NCBI RefSeq assembly: GCF_000412675.1
Contig: NC_021505.1
Span: 62,001-126,000, forward strand
Length of the DNA stretch: 64,000 nt
Source: Pseudomonas putida NBRC 14164
GTDB lineage: Bacteria; Pseudomonadota; Gammaproteobacteria; Pseudomonadales; Pseudomonadaceae
Direction: 5' to 3'
The number at the start of each line of letters is the position of its first letter. Position 1 is the stretch's first letter. The translations under genes and the position numbers were made by a program. Positions 56,475 to 64,000 of the stretch are shown in pieces. The notes beneath the pieces were generated by a model that made no database searches, had not been told where the DNA came from, and saw only the letters and a list, made by a program, of their open reading frames with translations.

Positions 56475-57425
56475 CTAAAGGGCGAACGGCAGGTGCAAGG
56501 CCACTTGCTGGCGCTGGGCCAGGCGCACTTCGAACTCGCTCGGGTCGTGGATCATCACATCCATCCCGGCAAACGATTCGGCTGCGATCAGGCGCGACAG
56601 CCAGAAGCGCACGCAACCTACCCGCAACATTTCCGGCCACAGCCCGGCTTCGGCCGCCGTGAACGGCCTCAGCGCCGCATAGGCCGCCAGCAATGCCTGG
56701 GCACGCGGTACATCCACCGCGCCCTTCTCATCCAGGCACCAGTCGTTCACGGTGATGGCGATGTCATACAGCATCGGCCCGGAGCAGGCGTTGTAGAAGT
56801 CGATCACGCCGGTCAGGTGGGTGCCTTCGAACATCACGTTGTCGCGGAACAGGTCGGCATGCAGGTTGGCCCGTGGCAACGCAAGGATCTGCGCCTTGTG
56901 CGCGGTGATTTCATCCAGCGCCGGCTGCAGCAATGCGGCCTGTTCGGCAGTCAGGCGCGGCAACAGCTCGGCACCCGAGGCCAGCATCCAGTCCAGGCCA
57001 CGGTCGGTGCGGCGCTCGATGATGTGCTCGCGGGTGGCCAGGTGAATGTGTGCCAGCAGCTCGCCGACCTGGGCGCAGTGTTGGTTGTTCGGCGCCTTGA
57101 TGTGCTTGCCCGACAGCCGTGGCTGCAGCAGTGCCGGCTTGCCGCACAACTCGCGCAGGCCATTGCCGTCGCGGTCACGAATGGCATAGGGCACCGGCAT
57201 GTCGGCGTCGTGCAGGGTGTCGAGCAGTTCGATGAAGAACGGCATGTCCTCGCTGGGCCCGCGCTCGATCAGCGTCAGGACGAACTCCCCCTGTTCGAGG
57301 CTGACGAAGAAATTGCTGTTCTCGGTGCCGGCGGCAATGCCCTGGAAGTCGAGCAGACGGCCCAGCTCGTACGGCGCCAGAAAGGTTTCCAGCTCAGGCC
57401 GGGTCACGGGGGTGAAGACTGACAT
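56475..57425 (-). CDS. thrB: Homoserine kinase (ThrB, aminoglycoside phosphotransferase fold)
   Basis: Phosphorylates L-homoserine to O-phosphohomoserine in threonine synthesis. The 316-residue protein belongs to the APH-like ThrB class of Pseudomonas, unrelated to the GHMP ThrB of E. coli: catalytic loop ANLHADLFRDN, metal motif GVIDFYNA, and NFFVSLEQGEFVLTLIER as kinase N lobe. Begins MSVFTPVTRPELETFLAPYE. A DUF2782 gene lies 69 bp upstream on the same strand. Confidence 0.9.
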   Translation of the reverse strand: MSVFTPVTRPELETFLAPYELGRLLDFQGIAAGTENSNFFVSLEQGEFVLTLIERGPSEDMPFFIELLDTLHDADMPVPYAIRDRDGNGLRELCGKPALLQPRLSGKHIKAPNNQHCAQVGELLAHIHLATREHIIERRTDRGLDWMLASGAELLPRLTAEQAALLQPALDEITAHKAQILALPRANLHADLFRDNVMFEGTHLTGVIDFYNACSGPMLYDIAITVNDWCLDEKGAVDVPRAQALLAAYAALRPFTAAEAGLWPEMLRVGCVRFWLSRLIAAESFAGMDVMIHDPSEFEVRLAQRQQVALHLPFAL

Positions 57426-57494
57426 GATGAAAATTTGCCCATACGGGCACTTCCGCCGGGAAGTGCCGGGTTGATGTGAACGGTGCGCGTCAGA

Positions 57495-57782
57495 TTACCA
57501 CTCGAAGATCTTCCAGGACGGAATCAGCATGTCCGGCTGGTCGGATCGAATGAAATTGGCATCAGTGCCATCAGCGCGTACCAGAAAATAAGGCTTGCCG
57601 TTTTTCGGCGTGATCTTGATCGCATACAGGAAGCCGTTCTGCCGGTACTCCTGGATGGTTTTGTCGCCTTCCGTGCGAATGGTCACCTCGGGATCGGCCG
57701 AGGGGGCGTCGTCCGCCGCCAGGGTGACGACTGGCGTGGTTGCCAACAGGCCGAGCAGTAACAGGCGATTGAGTGTACGCAT
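57495..57782 (-). CDS. DUF2782 small exported protein
   Basis: A 95-residue protein with a signal peptide (ending PVVTLAA) and a compact DUF2782 domain: [20 protein letters not shown], then [19 protein letters not shown]. Function unknown. It is divergent from polA and directly before thrB, an order conserved in Pseudomonas (PA5494 next to polA in PAO1, recalled). Confidence 0.85.
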   Translation of the reverse strand: MRTLNRLLLLGLLATTPVVTLAADDAPSADPEVTIRTEGDKTIQEYRQNGFLYAIKITPKNGKPYFLVRADGTDANFIRSDQPDMLIPSWKIFEW

Positions 57783-57857
57783 GATAACCTAGTCCCTTTG
57801 TCGTCAATGATTCTGGCTATTCTAGCGCCGGACCCGTCGAAAAGGTTGATTCTGCTC

Positions 57858-60605
57858 ATGAGCCAAGCCCCCCTCGTCCTGGTGGACGGTTCCTCCTACC
57901 TGTACCGCGCCTTCCACGCGCTGCCGCCGCTGACCACGTCCAAGGGCATGCCGACCGGTGCGGTGAAGGGTGTGCTGAACATGCTCAAGAGCCTGCGCAA
58001 GCAGTACCCGGACAGCCTGTTCGCGGTGGTGTTCGACGCCAAGGGCGGCACATTCCGTGATGCCATGTTCGCAGAGTACAAGGCCAACCGCCCAAGCATG
58101 CCTGACGACCTGCGGGTGCAGGTCGAGCCGCTGCACGCCAGCGTGAGGGCACTTGGCTACCCGCTGTTGTGCGTTGAGGGTGTCGAAGCCGACGACGTGA
58201 TCGGCACCCTGGCGCGCAGCAGCGCCGCCCAGGGCCGCCCGGTGATCATCTCGACCGGCGACAAGGACATGGCCCAGCTGGTGGACGGGCACATTACCCT
58301 GGTCAACACCATGACCGGTAGCGTGCTGGACGTGGCTGGCGTGCACGAGAAATTTGGCGTCGGCCCGGAACATATCATCGACTTCCTGGCCCTGATGGGT
58401 GACAAGGTCGACAACATCCCAGGCGTACCCGGCGTTGGCGAAAAAACCGCGGTGGGCCTGCTGACCGGTATCGGCGGTGGCCTCAGCGACCTTTACGCCA
58501 ACCTGGACAAGGTGCCGGCGCTGGCCATTCGCGGCGCCAAGACCTTGCCGGCCAAGCTGGAGGAGCACCGCGATGCGGCGTTCCTTTCCTACGAACTGGC
58601 CACCATCAAGGTCGATGTGCCGCTGGATGTCGAGGTCGAGGCACTGGTGTGTGGCGAGCCCGACCGCGATGCGCTGTTGGCGCTGTACACCGAGATGGAG
58701 TTCAAGAGCTGGGTTGCCGAGGTGCAGCGCGACGCGGCAAGGGCTGGTACTGAGGTTGCGCCGGTCGCAGAGCCGACGGCCAAGGTCGAGCCGCAGTACG
58801 AAACCGTTCTGGACCAGGCCCGTTTCGACGCATGGCTGGAAAAGCTGCGCCAGGCGCCGCTGTTTGCCTTTGATACCGAAACAACCGGCCTGGATGCCCA
58901 GAAGGCGCAGCTGGTTGGCCTGTCTTTCGCTGTCGCGCCCCATGAGGCGGCTTATGTGCCCTTGGCGCACGACTATGAAGGTGCGCCGGCCCAGTTGGAC
59001 CGCGAGGCTGTATTGCTGGCGCTGAAACCGCTGCTGGAAGACCCGGCCAAGGCCAAGGTCGGGCAGAACGCCAAGTACGACATCAATATCCTCGCCAACG
59101 GTTCGCCCGCCATCGAAATGCGCGGCGTGGCCTACGACACCATGCTCGAGTCGTATGTGCTGAATTCCACCGCTACCCGTCACGACATGGACAGCCTGGC
59201 GCAAAAGTACCTCGACCACACCACCATTGCCTTCGAGGACATCGCCGGCAAAGGCGCCAAGCAGCTCACCTTCAACCAGATCCACCTGGACAAGGCCGGC
59301 CCTTACGCTGCCGAAGACGCCGACATCACCCTGCGCTTGCACCAGGCGCTACAGACGCGCCTGGCGCAGACGCCGGGCGTGCTGCCGGTGCTGATGGACA
59401 TCGAAATGCCGCTGGTGCCGGTGCTGGCCAAGATCGAGCGTCAAGGTGCGCTGGTCGATGCCGCACTGCTTCACGTACAGAGCGGTGAGCTGGGCGTGAA
59501 GATGGCCGAGCTGGAGCTGCGGGCCTACGAGCTGGCCGGTGAAGAATTCAACCTCGGCTCGCCCAAGCAGCTGGGTTCGATCCTTTACGACAAGCTGGGC
59601 ATGCCGGTGCTGAGCAAGACCGCCAAGGGCCAGCCATCCACCGCCGAAGCCGTACTCGATGAACTGGCCTTGCTCGGCTACCCACTGCCTGAGGTACTGA
59701 TGCAGTACCGCAGCCTGAGCAAGCTCAAGAGCACCTACACCGACAAGCTGCCGGGCCAGATCAACCCGCGCACCGGGCGAATCCACACCTCCTATCAGCA
59801 GGCAGTGGCAGCGACCGGCCGGTTGTCGTCGAGCGACCCGAACCTGCAGAACATCCCGATCCGTACCGCCGAGGGCCGGCGTATCCGCCAGGCGTTCATT
59901 GCCAGCCCGGGCTACAAACTGCTGGCGGCGGACTACTCGCAGATCGAGCTGCGCATCATGGCCCACCTGGCCAAGGACGAAGGCCTGCTGCACGCCTTCC
60001 GCAACGACCTCGACGTGCACCGGGCAACGGCGGCGGAAGTGTTCGGTGTTGCCCTGGAAGACGTCACCACCGACCAGCGTCGCAAGGCCAAAGCCATCAA
60101 CTTCGGCCTGATCTACGGGATGAGCGCCTTTGGCCTGGCCAAGCAGATCGGCGTCGACCGCAAGCAGTCGCAGGACTACATCGACCGTTACTTCGCCCGC
60201 TACCCGGGCGTGCTGGCCTACATGGAGCGCACCCGTGCGCAGGCCGCCGAGCAAGGCTTTGTCGAAACCCTGTTCGGCCGCCGCCTGTACCTGCCAGACA
60301 TCAACGCCAAGAACCCGGCCCTGCGCAAAGGCGCCGAGCGTACGGCGATCAACGCGCCGATGCAGGGCACCGCAGCCGACATCATCAAGCGGGCCATGGT
60401 CAATGTGGATAACTGGCTGAGCGAGAGCGGGCTGGATGCCCGGGTGATCCTGCAGGTTCACGACGAACTGGTGCTGGAGGTGCGTGAAGACCTGGTTCAG
60501 CAGGTGAAAGATGAAATTCGCCAGCACATGAGCCAGGCCGCACAACTGGATGTGCCGCTGCTGGTGGAGGCAGGAATTGGCGCAAATTGGGACGAAGCTC
60601 ACTGA
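57858..60605 (+). CDS. polA: DNA polymerase I
   Basis: Repairs and replaces Okazaki RNA primers, using 5'-3' exonuclease, 3'-5' exonuclease and polymerase activities. In the 915-residue protein: N-terminal FLAP-type exonuclease (about 1-300), proofreading domain with intact [11 protein letters not shown] motif (residue about 335), and polymerase domain (about 500-915) with [16 protein letters not shown] and the palm VHDELVLEV. The ATG at 57858 is the one matching the family; the frame also opens 20 codons upstream. Confidence 0.96.
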   Translation: MSQAPLVLVDGSSYLYRAFHALPPLTTSKGMPTGAVKGVLNMLKSLRKQYPDSLFAVVFDAKGGTFRDAMFAEYKANRPSMPDDLRVQVEPLHASVRALGYPLLCVEGVEADDVIGTLARSSAAQGRPVIISTGDKDMAQLVDGHITLVNTMTGSVLDVAGVHEKFGVGPEHIIDFLALMGDKVDNIPGVPGVGEKTAVGLLTGIGGGLSDLYANLDKVPALAIRGAKTLPAKLEEHRDAAFLSYELATIKVDVPLDVEVEALVCGEPDRDALLALYTEMEFKSWVAEVQRDAARAGTEVAPVAEPTAKVEPQYETVLDQARFDAWLEKLRQAPLFAFDTETTGLDAQKAQLVGLSFAVAPHEAAYVPLAHDYEGAPAQLDREAVLLALKPLLEDPAKAKVGQNAKYDINILANGSPAIEMRGVAYDTMLESYVLNSTATRHDMDSLAQKYLDHTTIAFEDIAGKGAKQLTFNQIHLDKAGPYAAEDADITLRLHQALQTRLAQTPGVLPVLMDIEMPLVPVLAKIERQGALVDAALLHVQSGELGVKMAELELRAYELAGEEFNLGSPKQLGSILYDKLGMPVLSKTAKGQPSTAEAVLDELALLGYPLPEVLMQYRSLSKLKSTYTDKLPGQINPRTGRIHTSYQQAVAATGRLSSSDPNLQNIPIRTAEGRRIRQAFIASPGYKLLAADYSQIELRIMAHLAKDEGLLHAFRNDLDVHRATAAEVFGVALEDVTTDQRRKAKAINFGLIYGMSAFGLAKQIGVDRKQSQDYIDRYFARYPGVLAYMERTRAQAAEQGFVETLFGRRLYLPDINAKNPALRKGAERTAINAPMQGTAADIIKRAMVNVDNWLSESGLDARVILQVHDELVLEVREDLVQQVKDEIRQHMSQAAQLDVPLLVEAGIGANWDEAH

Positions 60606-60720
60606 TTGAGCGGGGAAAGCTGTGTAGGATCTGCGACGTAGTGACGCGGATCCTGGCACTGCTCAGTGCAGTTGGTGCTGAAGTTTCATGAAACTATCGC
60701 AAATAGTTTTCAGGGCTTCG

Positions 60721-60748
60721 GAACTAAACCGGTGAAGCGGAACTCAGA
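60721..60748 (+). promoter_or_regulatory. AlgU (sigma-22)-like promoter for the sRNA after polA
   Basis: GAACTA (-35) and TCAGA (-10) separated by 17 bp approximate the GAACTT-N16/17-TCTGA consensus of the AlgU/RpoE envelope-stress sigma factor. Transcription starting near 60755 would run 130 nt to the intrinsic terminator at 60841-60884. Confidence 0.5.
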
Positions 60749-60754
60749 GTAACT

Positions 60755-60884
60755 GAATGGCTGGTGAAGCCCTTCGATGCTCCTATGTTGTGTTAAGTGT
60801 TGGCAGATATCTGGACCCCGCCCTAGCGGTCCGGACTTGGACCCCGAACTTCCCCCTCCCCATACGAAGTCCGGGGTTTTTTTT
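60755..60884 (+). ncRNA. ersA: Probable ErsA-type regulatory small RNA
   Basis: The polA-engB gap is the Spot 42 position of enterobacteria and the ErsA position of Pseudomonas. Here it ends in a strong terminator: stem accccgaacttc/gaagtccggggt (60841-60852 with 60866-60877) and eight T. The loop is C-rich (cccctccccat), resembling the seed by which ErsA base-pairs with mRNAs such as algC in P. aeruginosa. A second hairpin, ggaccccgccctagcggtcc, precedes it. Length about 130 nt agrees with the reported ErsA size (132 nt, recalled). Confidence 0.7.
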
Positions 60885-60921
60885 GCCCGCAATTTGACAG
60901 GCAGCCGCTGCTGCTCCCTAT

Positions 60922-61018
60922 TGTAGGAGCAGCCTAGTGCTGCGAAAGGGCCGGTATGGACAACAGATTTCTACAGCCTGTCATGGCCTCTTCGCAGCAC
61001 AAGGCTGCTCCTACAGGT
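60922..61018. repeat. REP inverted pair (second family)
   Basis: Arms tgtaggagcagcctagtgct and gcagcacaaggctgctccta, between the small RNA and engB; the left arm has a change in its core. Confidence 0.82.
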
Positions 61019-61030
61019 CTGCGCAGGCCC

Positions 61031-61663
61031 TCAGGCCACAGGCTTGTCTTCCAGCTCCATCCAGCCCGCCAGCACGCGGTAGGCGTCTTCCACGCCCAGG
61101 CGCTTGGGCGCCGAGAACAGCTGGATGGTCACGCCATCACCCCAGCCCTTGCGGATTTCCGACTGCACTTTCAGCAAGGTGTTCTTGCCCGCGCCATGGG
61201 TGAGCTTGTCGGCCTTGGTCAGCAGGATGTGCATGGGCATGCGGCTGGCCTTGGCCCAGTCGAGCATCATCTTGTCAAAGTCGGTCATCGGGTGGCGCAC
61301 GTCCATCATCAGGATCACGCCGCGTAGGCACTCACGGCTGCCCAGGTAGGCTTCCAGGTGTTTCTGCCAGTGCTGCTTGAGCGGGATCGGCACTTTCGCA
61401 TAACCGTAGCCCGGCAGGTCGACCAAACGCCGTTCATCGTCCAGACTGAAGAAATTCAACAGCTGGGTGCGCCCCGGGGTTTTCGAGGTACGCGCCAGGC
61501 TGGCATGGGTCAGGGTGTTGAGGGCGCTGGATTTGCCGGCGTTGGAGCGGCCGGCAAAAGCCACCTCGTAACCCTGGTCTTCCGGACATTGTTCGACCTT
61601 GGCAGCGCTGAGGGCGAATGTGGCTTTCTGGCAGAGGCCGAGGATGGGGTTCTTGACTTGCAT
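61031..61663 (-). CDS. engB: Ribosome biogenesis GTPase EngB/YihA
   Basis: Small GTPase required for late 50S assembly. The 210-residue protein has the circularly normal TRAFAC motifs: G1 [11 protein letters not shown] near residue 37, G3 [10 protein letters not shown]4 TKAD, G5 SA-type segment ([10 protein letters not shown]). It starts [20 protein letters not shown]. Located after polA on the opposite strand, as in other gammaproteobacteria. Confidence 0.96.
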   Translation of the reverse strand: MQVKNPILGLCQKATFALSAAKVEQCPEDQGYEVAFAGRSNAGKSSALNTLTHASLARTSKTPGRTQLLNFFSLDDERRLVDLPGYGYAKVPIPLKQHWQKHLEAYLGSRECLRGVILMMDVRHPMTDFDKMMLDWAKASRMPMHILLTKADKLTHGAGKNTLLKVQSEIRKGWGDGVTIQLFSAPKRLGVEDAYRVLAGWMELEDKPVA

Positions 61664-61864
61664 GGGATATCCGATGTGGGTGTTGCCTGACTCTGAAGGC
61701 CCGAGCCTGGCAAGCGGTGTCGTTTCCGTTTGGATGGCGGAAGTATATAATGCCCCAGTTTTTGTGTGCTCATTCTCCCAGCGAAGGGGAACGGGCATGG
61801 GGTGTCGAACAATAGCTCGCGCATCAGAACGCAGCGCGGCCCCCAACCCTGAAGGTCGTTCCGC

Positions 61865-62167
61865 ATGGCGAAATGGCTGCTTGCTGTCGGTATGTTCCTG
61901 CCGGTTTTCAGCGCACAGGCTACACAGGATCCCGAGGTGTTGTACAACCGCACGTGTGCGGCCTGTCACACCGGGCAGTTGCCACAGGCGCCCAGACAGG
62001 GTGACCGGGCAGCATGGGAGCCAAGGCTGGCGCAAGGCATGGATGTACTGGTGAAGCACGTGACCCAGGGTTTCAAGGCTATGCCGCCGCGTGGATTGTG
62101 CATGGACTGCAGTGCCGAGGACTACCGTTTGGTCATCCTTTGGATGAGCGGCAGTCCCGATACATAA
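61865..62167 (+). CDS. Small cytochrome c5-like protein
   Basis: A 100-residue periplasmic c-type cytochrome: signal peptide (ending FSAQA), heme motif CAACH (about 32-36), and a C-terminal pair of cysteines (GLCMDCS) with candidate Met ligand in FKAMPPRG. This is the cytochrome c5 class. GAAGG lies upstream of the ATG. It is 31 bp before the cytochrome c4 gene and likely co-transcribed with it. Confidence 0.88.
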   Translation: MAKWLLAVGMFLPVFSAQATQDPEVLYNRTCAACHTGQLPQAPRQGDRAAWEPRLAQGMDVLVKHVTQGFKAMPPRGLCMDCSAEDYRLVILWMSGSPDT

Positions 62168-62198
62168 CATTTCACCCTTAGCCGTGTTGGATTAGCTG

Positions 62199-62816
62199 AT
62201 GAACAAACTAGTCGTGAGTCTGCTGTTGACCCTGGGTGTCGCAGGTGCGGCCACTGCTGCGCAAACTGTCAAGGGCGATGCCGCCGCCGGTCAGGCCAAG
62301 ACGGCCGTGTGTGGCGCCTGCCACAACCCCGACGGCAATAGCCTGGCACCAAACTTCCCGAAACTGGCCGGCCAGGGCCAGCGTTACCTCGAAAAACAAC
62401 TGCACGATATCAAGTCGGGCAAGCGTACCGTGCTGGAGATGACCGGCATGCTGACCGCGTTCAGCGACCAGGACCTGGCCGATATCGCCGCCTACTTCTC
62501 CAGCCAGAAAGGCAGCGTGGGTGCCGCCGATCCAAAGCTGGTCGAACGTGGCCGTTCGCTGTTCAATGGCGGCGACCTGGAAAAAGGCATGCCTGCCTGC
62601 ACCGGTTGCCACTCCCCCAACGGCGCAGGTATTGCTTTGGCCGGCTTCCCGCACCTGAGCGGCCAGCACTCGCAGTACGTGACCAAGCAGCTCACGGACT
62701 TCCGCGAAGGCAACCGCACCAACGATGGTGATGCCATGACCATGCGCACCATCGCCGGCAAGCTGAGCAACCACGACATCGAGGCGTTGGCCAGCTACAT
62801 CCAGGGCCTGCATTAA
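62199..62816 (+). CDS. cc4: Diheme cytochrome c4
   Basis: A 205-residue periplasmic protein with a signal peptide and two cytochrome c domains: CGACH (Cys38, Cys41, His42) and CTGCH (Cys134, Cys137, His138), with Met axial ligands expected in each. Electron donor to terminal oxidases, including the cbb3/aa3 type. Followed by an intrinsic terminator at 62847-62871. Confidence 0.93.
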   Translation: MNKLVVSLLLTLGVAGAATAAQTVKGDAAAGQAKTAVCGACHNPDGNSLAPNFPKLAGQGQRYLEKQLHDIKSGKRTVLEMTGMLTAFSDQDLADIAAYFSSQKGSVGAADPKLVERGRSLFNGGDLEKGMPACTGCHSPNGAGIALAGFPHLSGQHSQYVTKQLTDFREGNRTNDGDAMTMRTIAGKLSNHDIEALASYIQGLH

Positions 62817-62846
62817 CCTTCAGTTAATGTTGTAGGCCAATGATGA

Positions 62847-62871
62847 AAGGGCGGCCGGGCCGCCCTTTTTT
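62847..62871 (+). terminator. Intrinsic terminator after cc4
   Basis: Stem AAGGGCGGC/GCCGCCCTT with loop CGG, then TTTTTT. A textbook rho-independent terminator on the plus strand. Confidence 0.92.
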
Positions 62872-62967
62872 CAGTCCGCAGCCGTTACACTACAGAACTC
62901 GATCCCTTCCCGGCCTGTCTCAGTGCAGGTAGGGTCGTGGCGACCTATGACTGCTCAGGAGTAAAGC

Positions 62968-63600
62968 ATGCGTAAACTGATTCTCAGCGCCGCGCTGGTC
63001 GCTGCCAGCGTATTTGGTATGACTGCCGTCCAGGCCGCCGAGCCTGTTGCTGGCAAGGAATACCTCGAGCTGAGCAACCCTGTTCCAGTTTCCGTGCCTG
63101 GCAAGATCGAAGTGGTCGAGCTGTTCTGGTACGGCTGCCCACACTGTTACCACTTCGAGCCGACCATCAACCCGTGGGCTGAAAAGCTGCCGGCTGACGT
63201 CAACTTCAAACGTGTTCCTGCCATGTTCGGTGGCCCATGGGACGCACACGGCCAGATGTTCCTGACCCTCGAAGCCATGGGCGTCGAGCACAAGGTGCAT
63301 GCTGCCGTCTTCGACGCCATCCAGAACCAGAAAAAGCGCCTGACCGACCCGCAGGACATGGCCGACTTCCTCGCCACCCAGGGTGTGGACAAGGACAAGT
63401 TCCTGGCTACCTTCAATTCGTTCGCCATCAAGGGCCAGGTCAACCAGGCCAAGGAACTGGCGAAGAAGTACGAAATCACCGGCGTACCGAGCTTGGTCGT
63501 CAACGGCAAGTACCGCTTCGACCTGGGTACCGCTGGCGGGCCGGAAGGCGTACTGAACGTCGCCGACCAGCTGATCGCCAAGGAGCGCGCCGCCAAGTAG
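62968..63600 (+). CDS. dsbA: Thiol:disulfide interchange protein DsbA
   Basis: Periplasmic oxidase that introduces disulfide bonds into exported proteins. The 210-residue precursor has a signal peptide (ending VQAA), the thioredoxin-fold active site CPHC (Cys57, Cys60), and the cis-Pro loop TGVPSLVV. CAGGAG precedes the ATG. Linked to the cytochrome genes as in PAO1 (PA5489-5491, recalled), where cytochrome and Dsb functions share the periplasm. Confidence 0.95.
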   Translation: MRKLILSAALVAASVFGMTAVQAAEPVAGKEYLELSNPVPVSVPGKIEVVELFWYGCPHCYHFEPTINPWAEKLPADVNFKRVPAMFGGPWDAHGQMFLTLEAMGVEHKVHAAVFDAIQNQKKRLTDPQDMADFLATQGVDKDKFLATFNSFAIKGQVNQAKELAKKYEITGVPSLVVNGKYRFDLGTAGGPEGVLNVADQLIAKERAAK

Positions 63601-63612
63601 GCGGCGTAACCC

Positions 63613-64000
63613 ATGCCCCGCTTCAGAACCACGCGTGGCATTGGCCTGCACCAGCCGCAGGTCAACGAGCATCACCTGCAGGCCTCCGGCTTGCCCGAGG
63701 ATGGTCGCCTGCGGCTGCTCAGTTTCAACATTCAGGTCGGCATCAGCACCGAGCGCTACCGGCATTACCTGACCCGCAGCTGGCAGCACTTGCTGCCGCA
63801 CAACGGGCGTGCCGGCAACCTGCAGAAAATCGGTGATTTGCTGGGCGACTTCGACCTGGTGGCCTTGCAGGAAGCCGACGGTGGCAGCCTGCGCTCAGGT
63901 TATGTAAACCAGGTCGAGCACCTGGCTCATCTGGGGGCCTTCCCCTACTGGTACCAGCAACTCAACCGCAACCTCGGGCGTTTCGCCCAGCACAGCAATG
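63613..64000 (+). CDS. Endonuclease/exonuclease/phosphatase family protein, cut by window edge
   Basis: The first 129 codons of a gene that runs past 64000. The sequence contains the EEP-family N-terminal metal motifs LLSFNIQVG and VALQEADGG, in which the Asn and Glu bind Mg. Family members are DNA or lipid phosphoesterases and nucleases; the substrate cannot be inferred here. It starts 12 bp after dsbA, so it is probably co-transcribed; no signal peptide is seen. Confidence 0.82.
   Translation, partial: MPRFRTTRGIGLHQPQVNEHHLQASGLPEDGRLRLLSFNIQVGISTERYRHYLTRSWQHLLPHNGRAGNLQKIGDLLGDFDLVALQEADGGSLRSGYVNQVEHLAHLGAFPYWYQQLNRNLGRFAQHSN

Noticed and set aside
57822-60659. Minus-strand frames of 506 and 436 codons across polA
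   Set aside because: Antisense shadows of polA.

Overview
This is a GC-rich chromosomal segment of a Pseudomonas, most likely of the P. putida group. Gene order matches the origin-proximal part of Pseudomonas chromosomes as I recall it: glyQS, tag, trkA-rsmB-fmt-def, dprA-tsaC, hemF-aroE, trpBA/trpI, the caa3 oxidase cluster, metNIQ, znu, polA-engB-dsbA. Intergenic spaces carry P. putida-type REP palindromes in convergent pairs. Nearly all of the window is core genome; no prophage, integrase, transposase, CRISPR array, rRNA or tRNA gene was seen. glyS (left edge) and an endonuclease-family gene (right edge) are cut by the window.

Layout. 1-9.9 kb: information-processing genes (glyS/glyQ, tag, a lipid A acyltransferase, a TPR protein, trkA, rsmB, fmt, def, dprA, tsaC). 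9.9-12.6 kb: the most accessory-looking part, with a candidate structured RNA before a DUF3077-like gene, qor, then a low-GC islet holding one orphan small gene and a 142-bp inverted-repeat element. 12.6-24.7 kb: hemF-aroE, a choline-O-sulfate locus (SulP transporter, ChoX, BetC, LysR regulator), an eleven-copy tandem REP array, a short oxidoreductase and a DOPA-dioxygenase-like gene, and trpBA with its activator trpI. 24.7-31.3 kb: small stress or envelope genes (DUF883, dodecin, two DUF1161 proteins, an LLM flavin enzyme, OsmC, two paralogous lipoproteins, a zinc peptidase lipoprotein, a HAD phosphatase, a gamma-carbonic anhydrase). 31.3-34.9 kb: prlC, yheV and a radical SAM gene behind a near-perfect LexA box.

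35-47.3 kb: a beta-carbonic anhydrase with a SulP transporter (probable bicarbonate supply), then the aa3/caa3 cytochrome c oxidase cluster with copper and heme A assembly factors (coxBA-ctaG-coxC, SURF1, a thioredoxin-like protein, ctaA, ctaB, sco). 47.4-56.3 kb: methionine importer metNIQ, large catalase katE, and the zinc uptake locus zur-znuCB divergent from znuA across a probable Zur box. 56.4-64 kb: thrB, a DUF2782 protein, polA, a likely ErsA-type small RNA with an AlgU-like promoter in the polA-engB gap, engB, two c-type cytochromes, dsbA and the start of an endonuclease/exonuclease/phosphatase family gene.

Main points for a second look: the tandem array whose repeat unit includes the last 13 nt of the LysR gene; the pseudoknot-capable RNA at 10161-10277; the low-GC islet; the LexA-box radical SAM gene; the ErsA candidate; and the clustering of perfect DnaA 9-mers in the first 20 kb. 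Start codons were chosen from ribosome-binding sites and family lengths. Functions are inferred from motifs read by eye; no database search was run.
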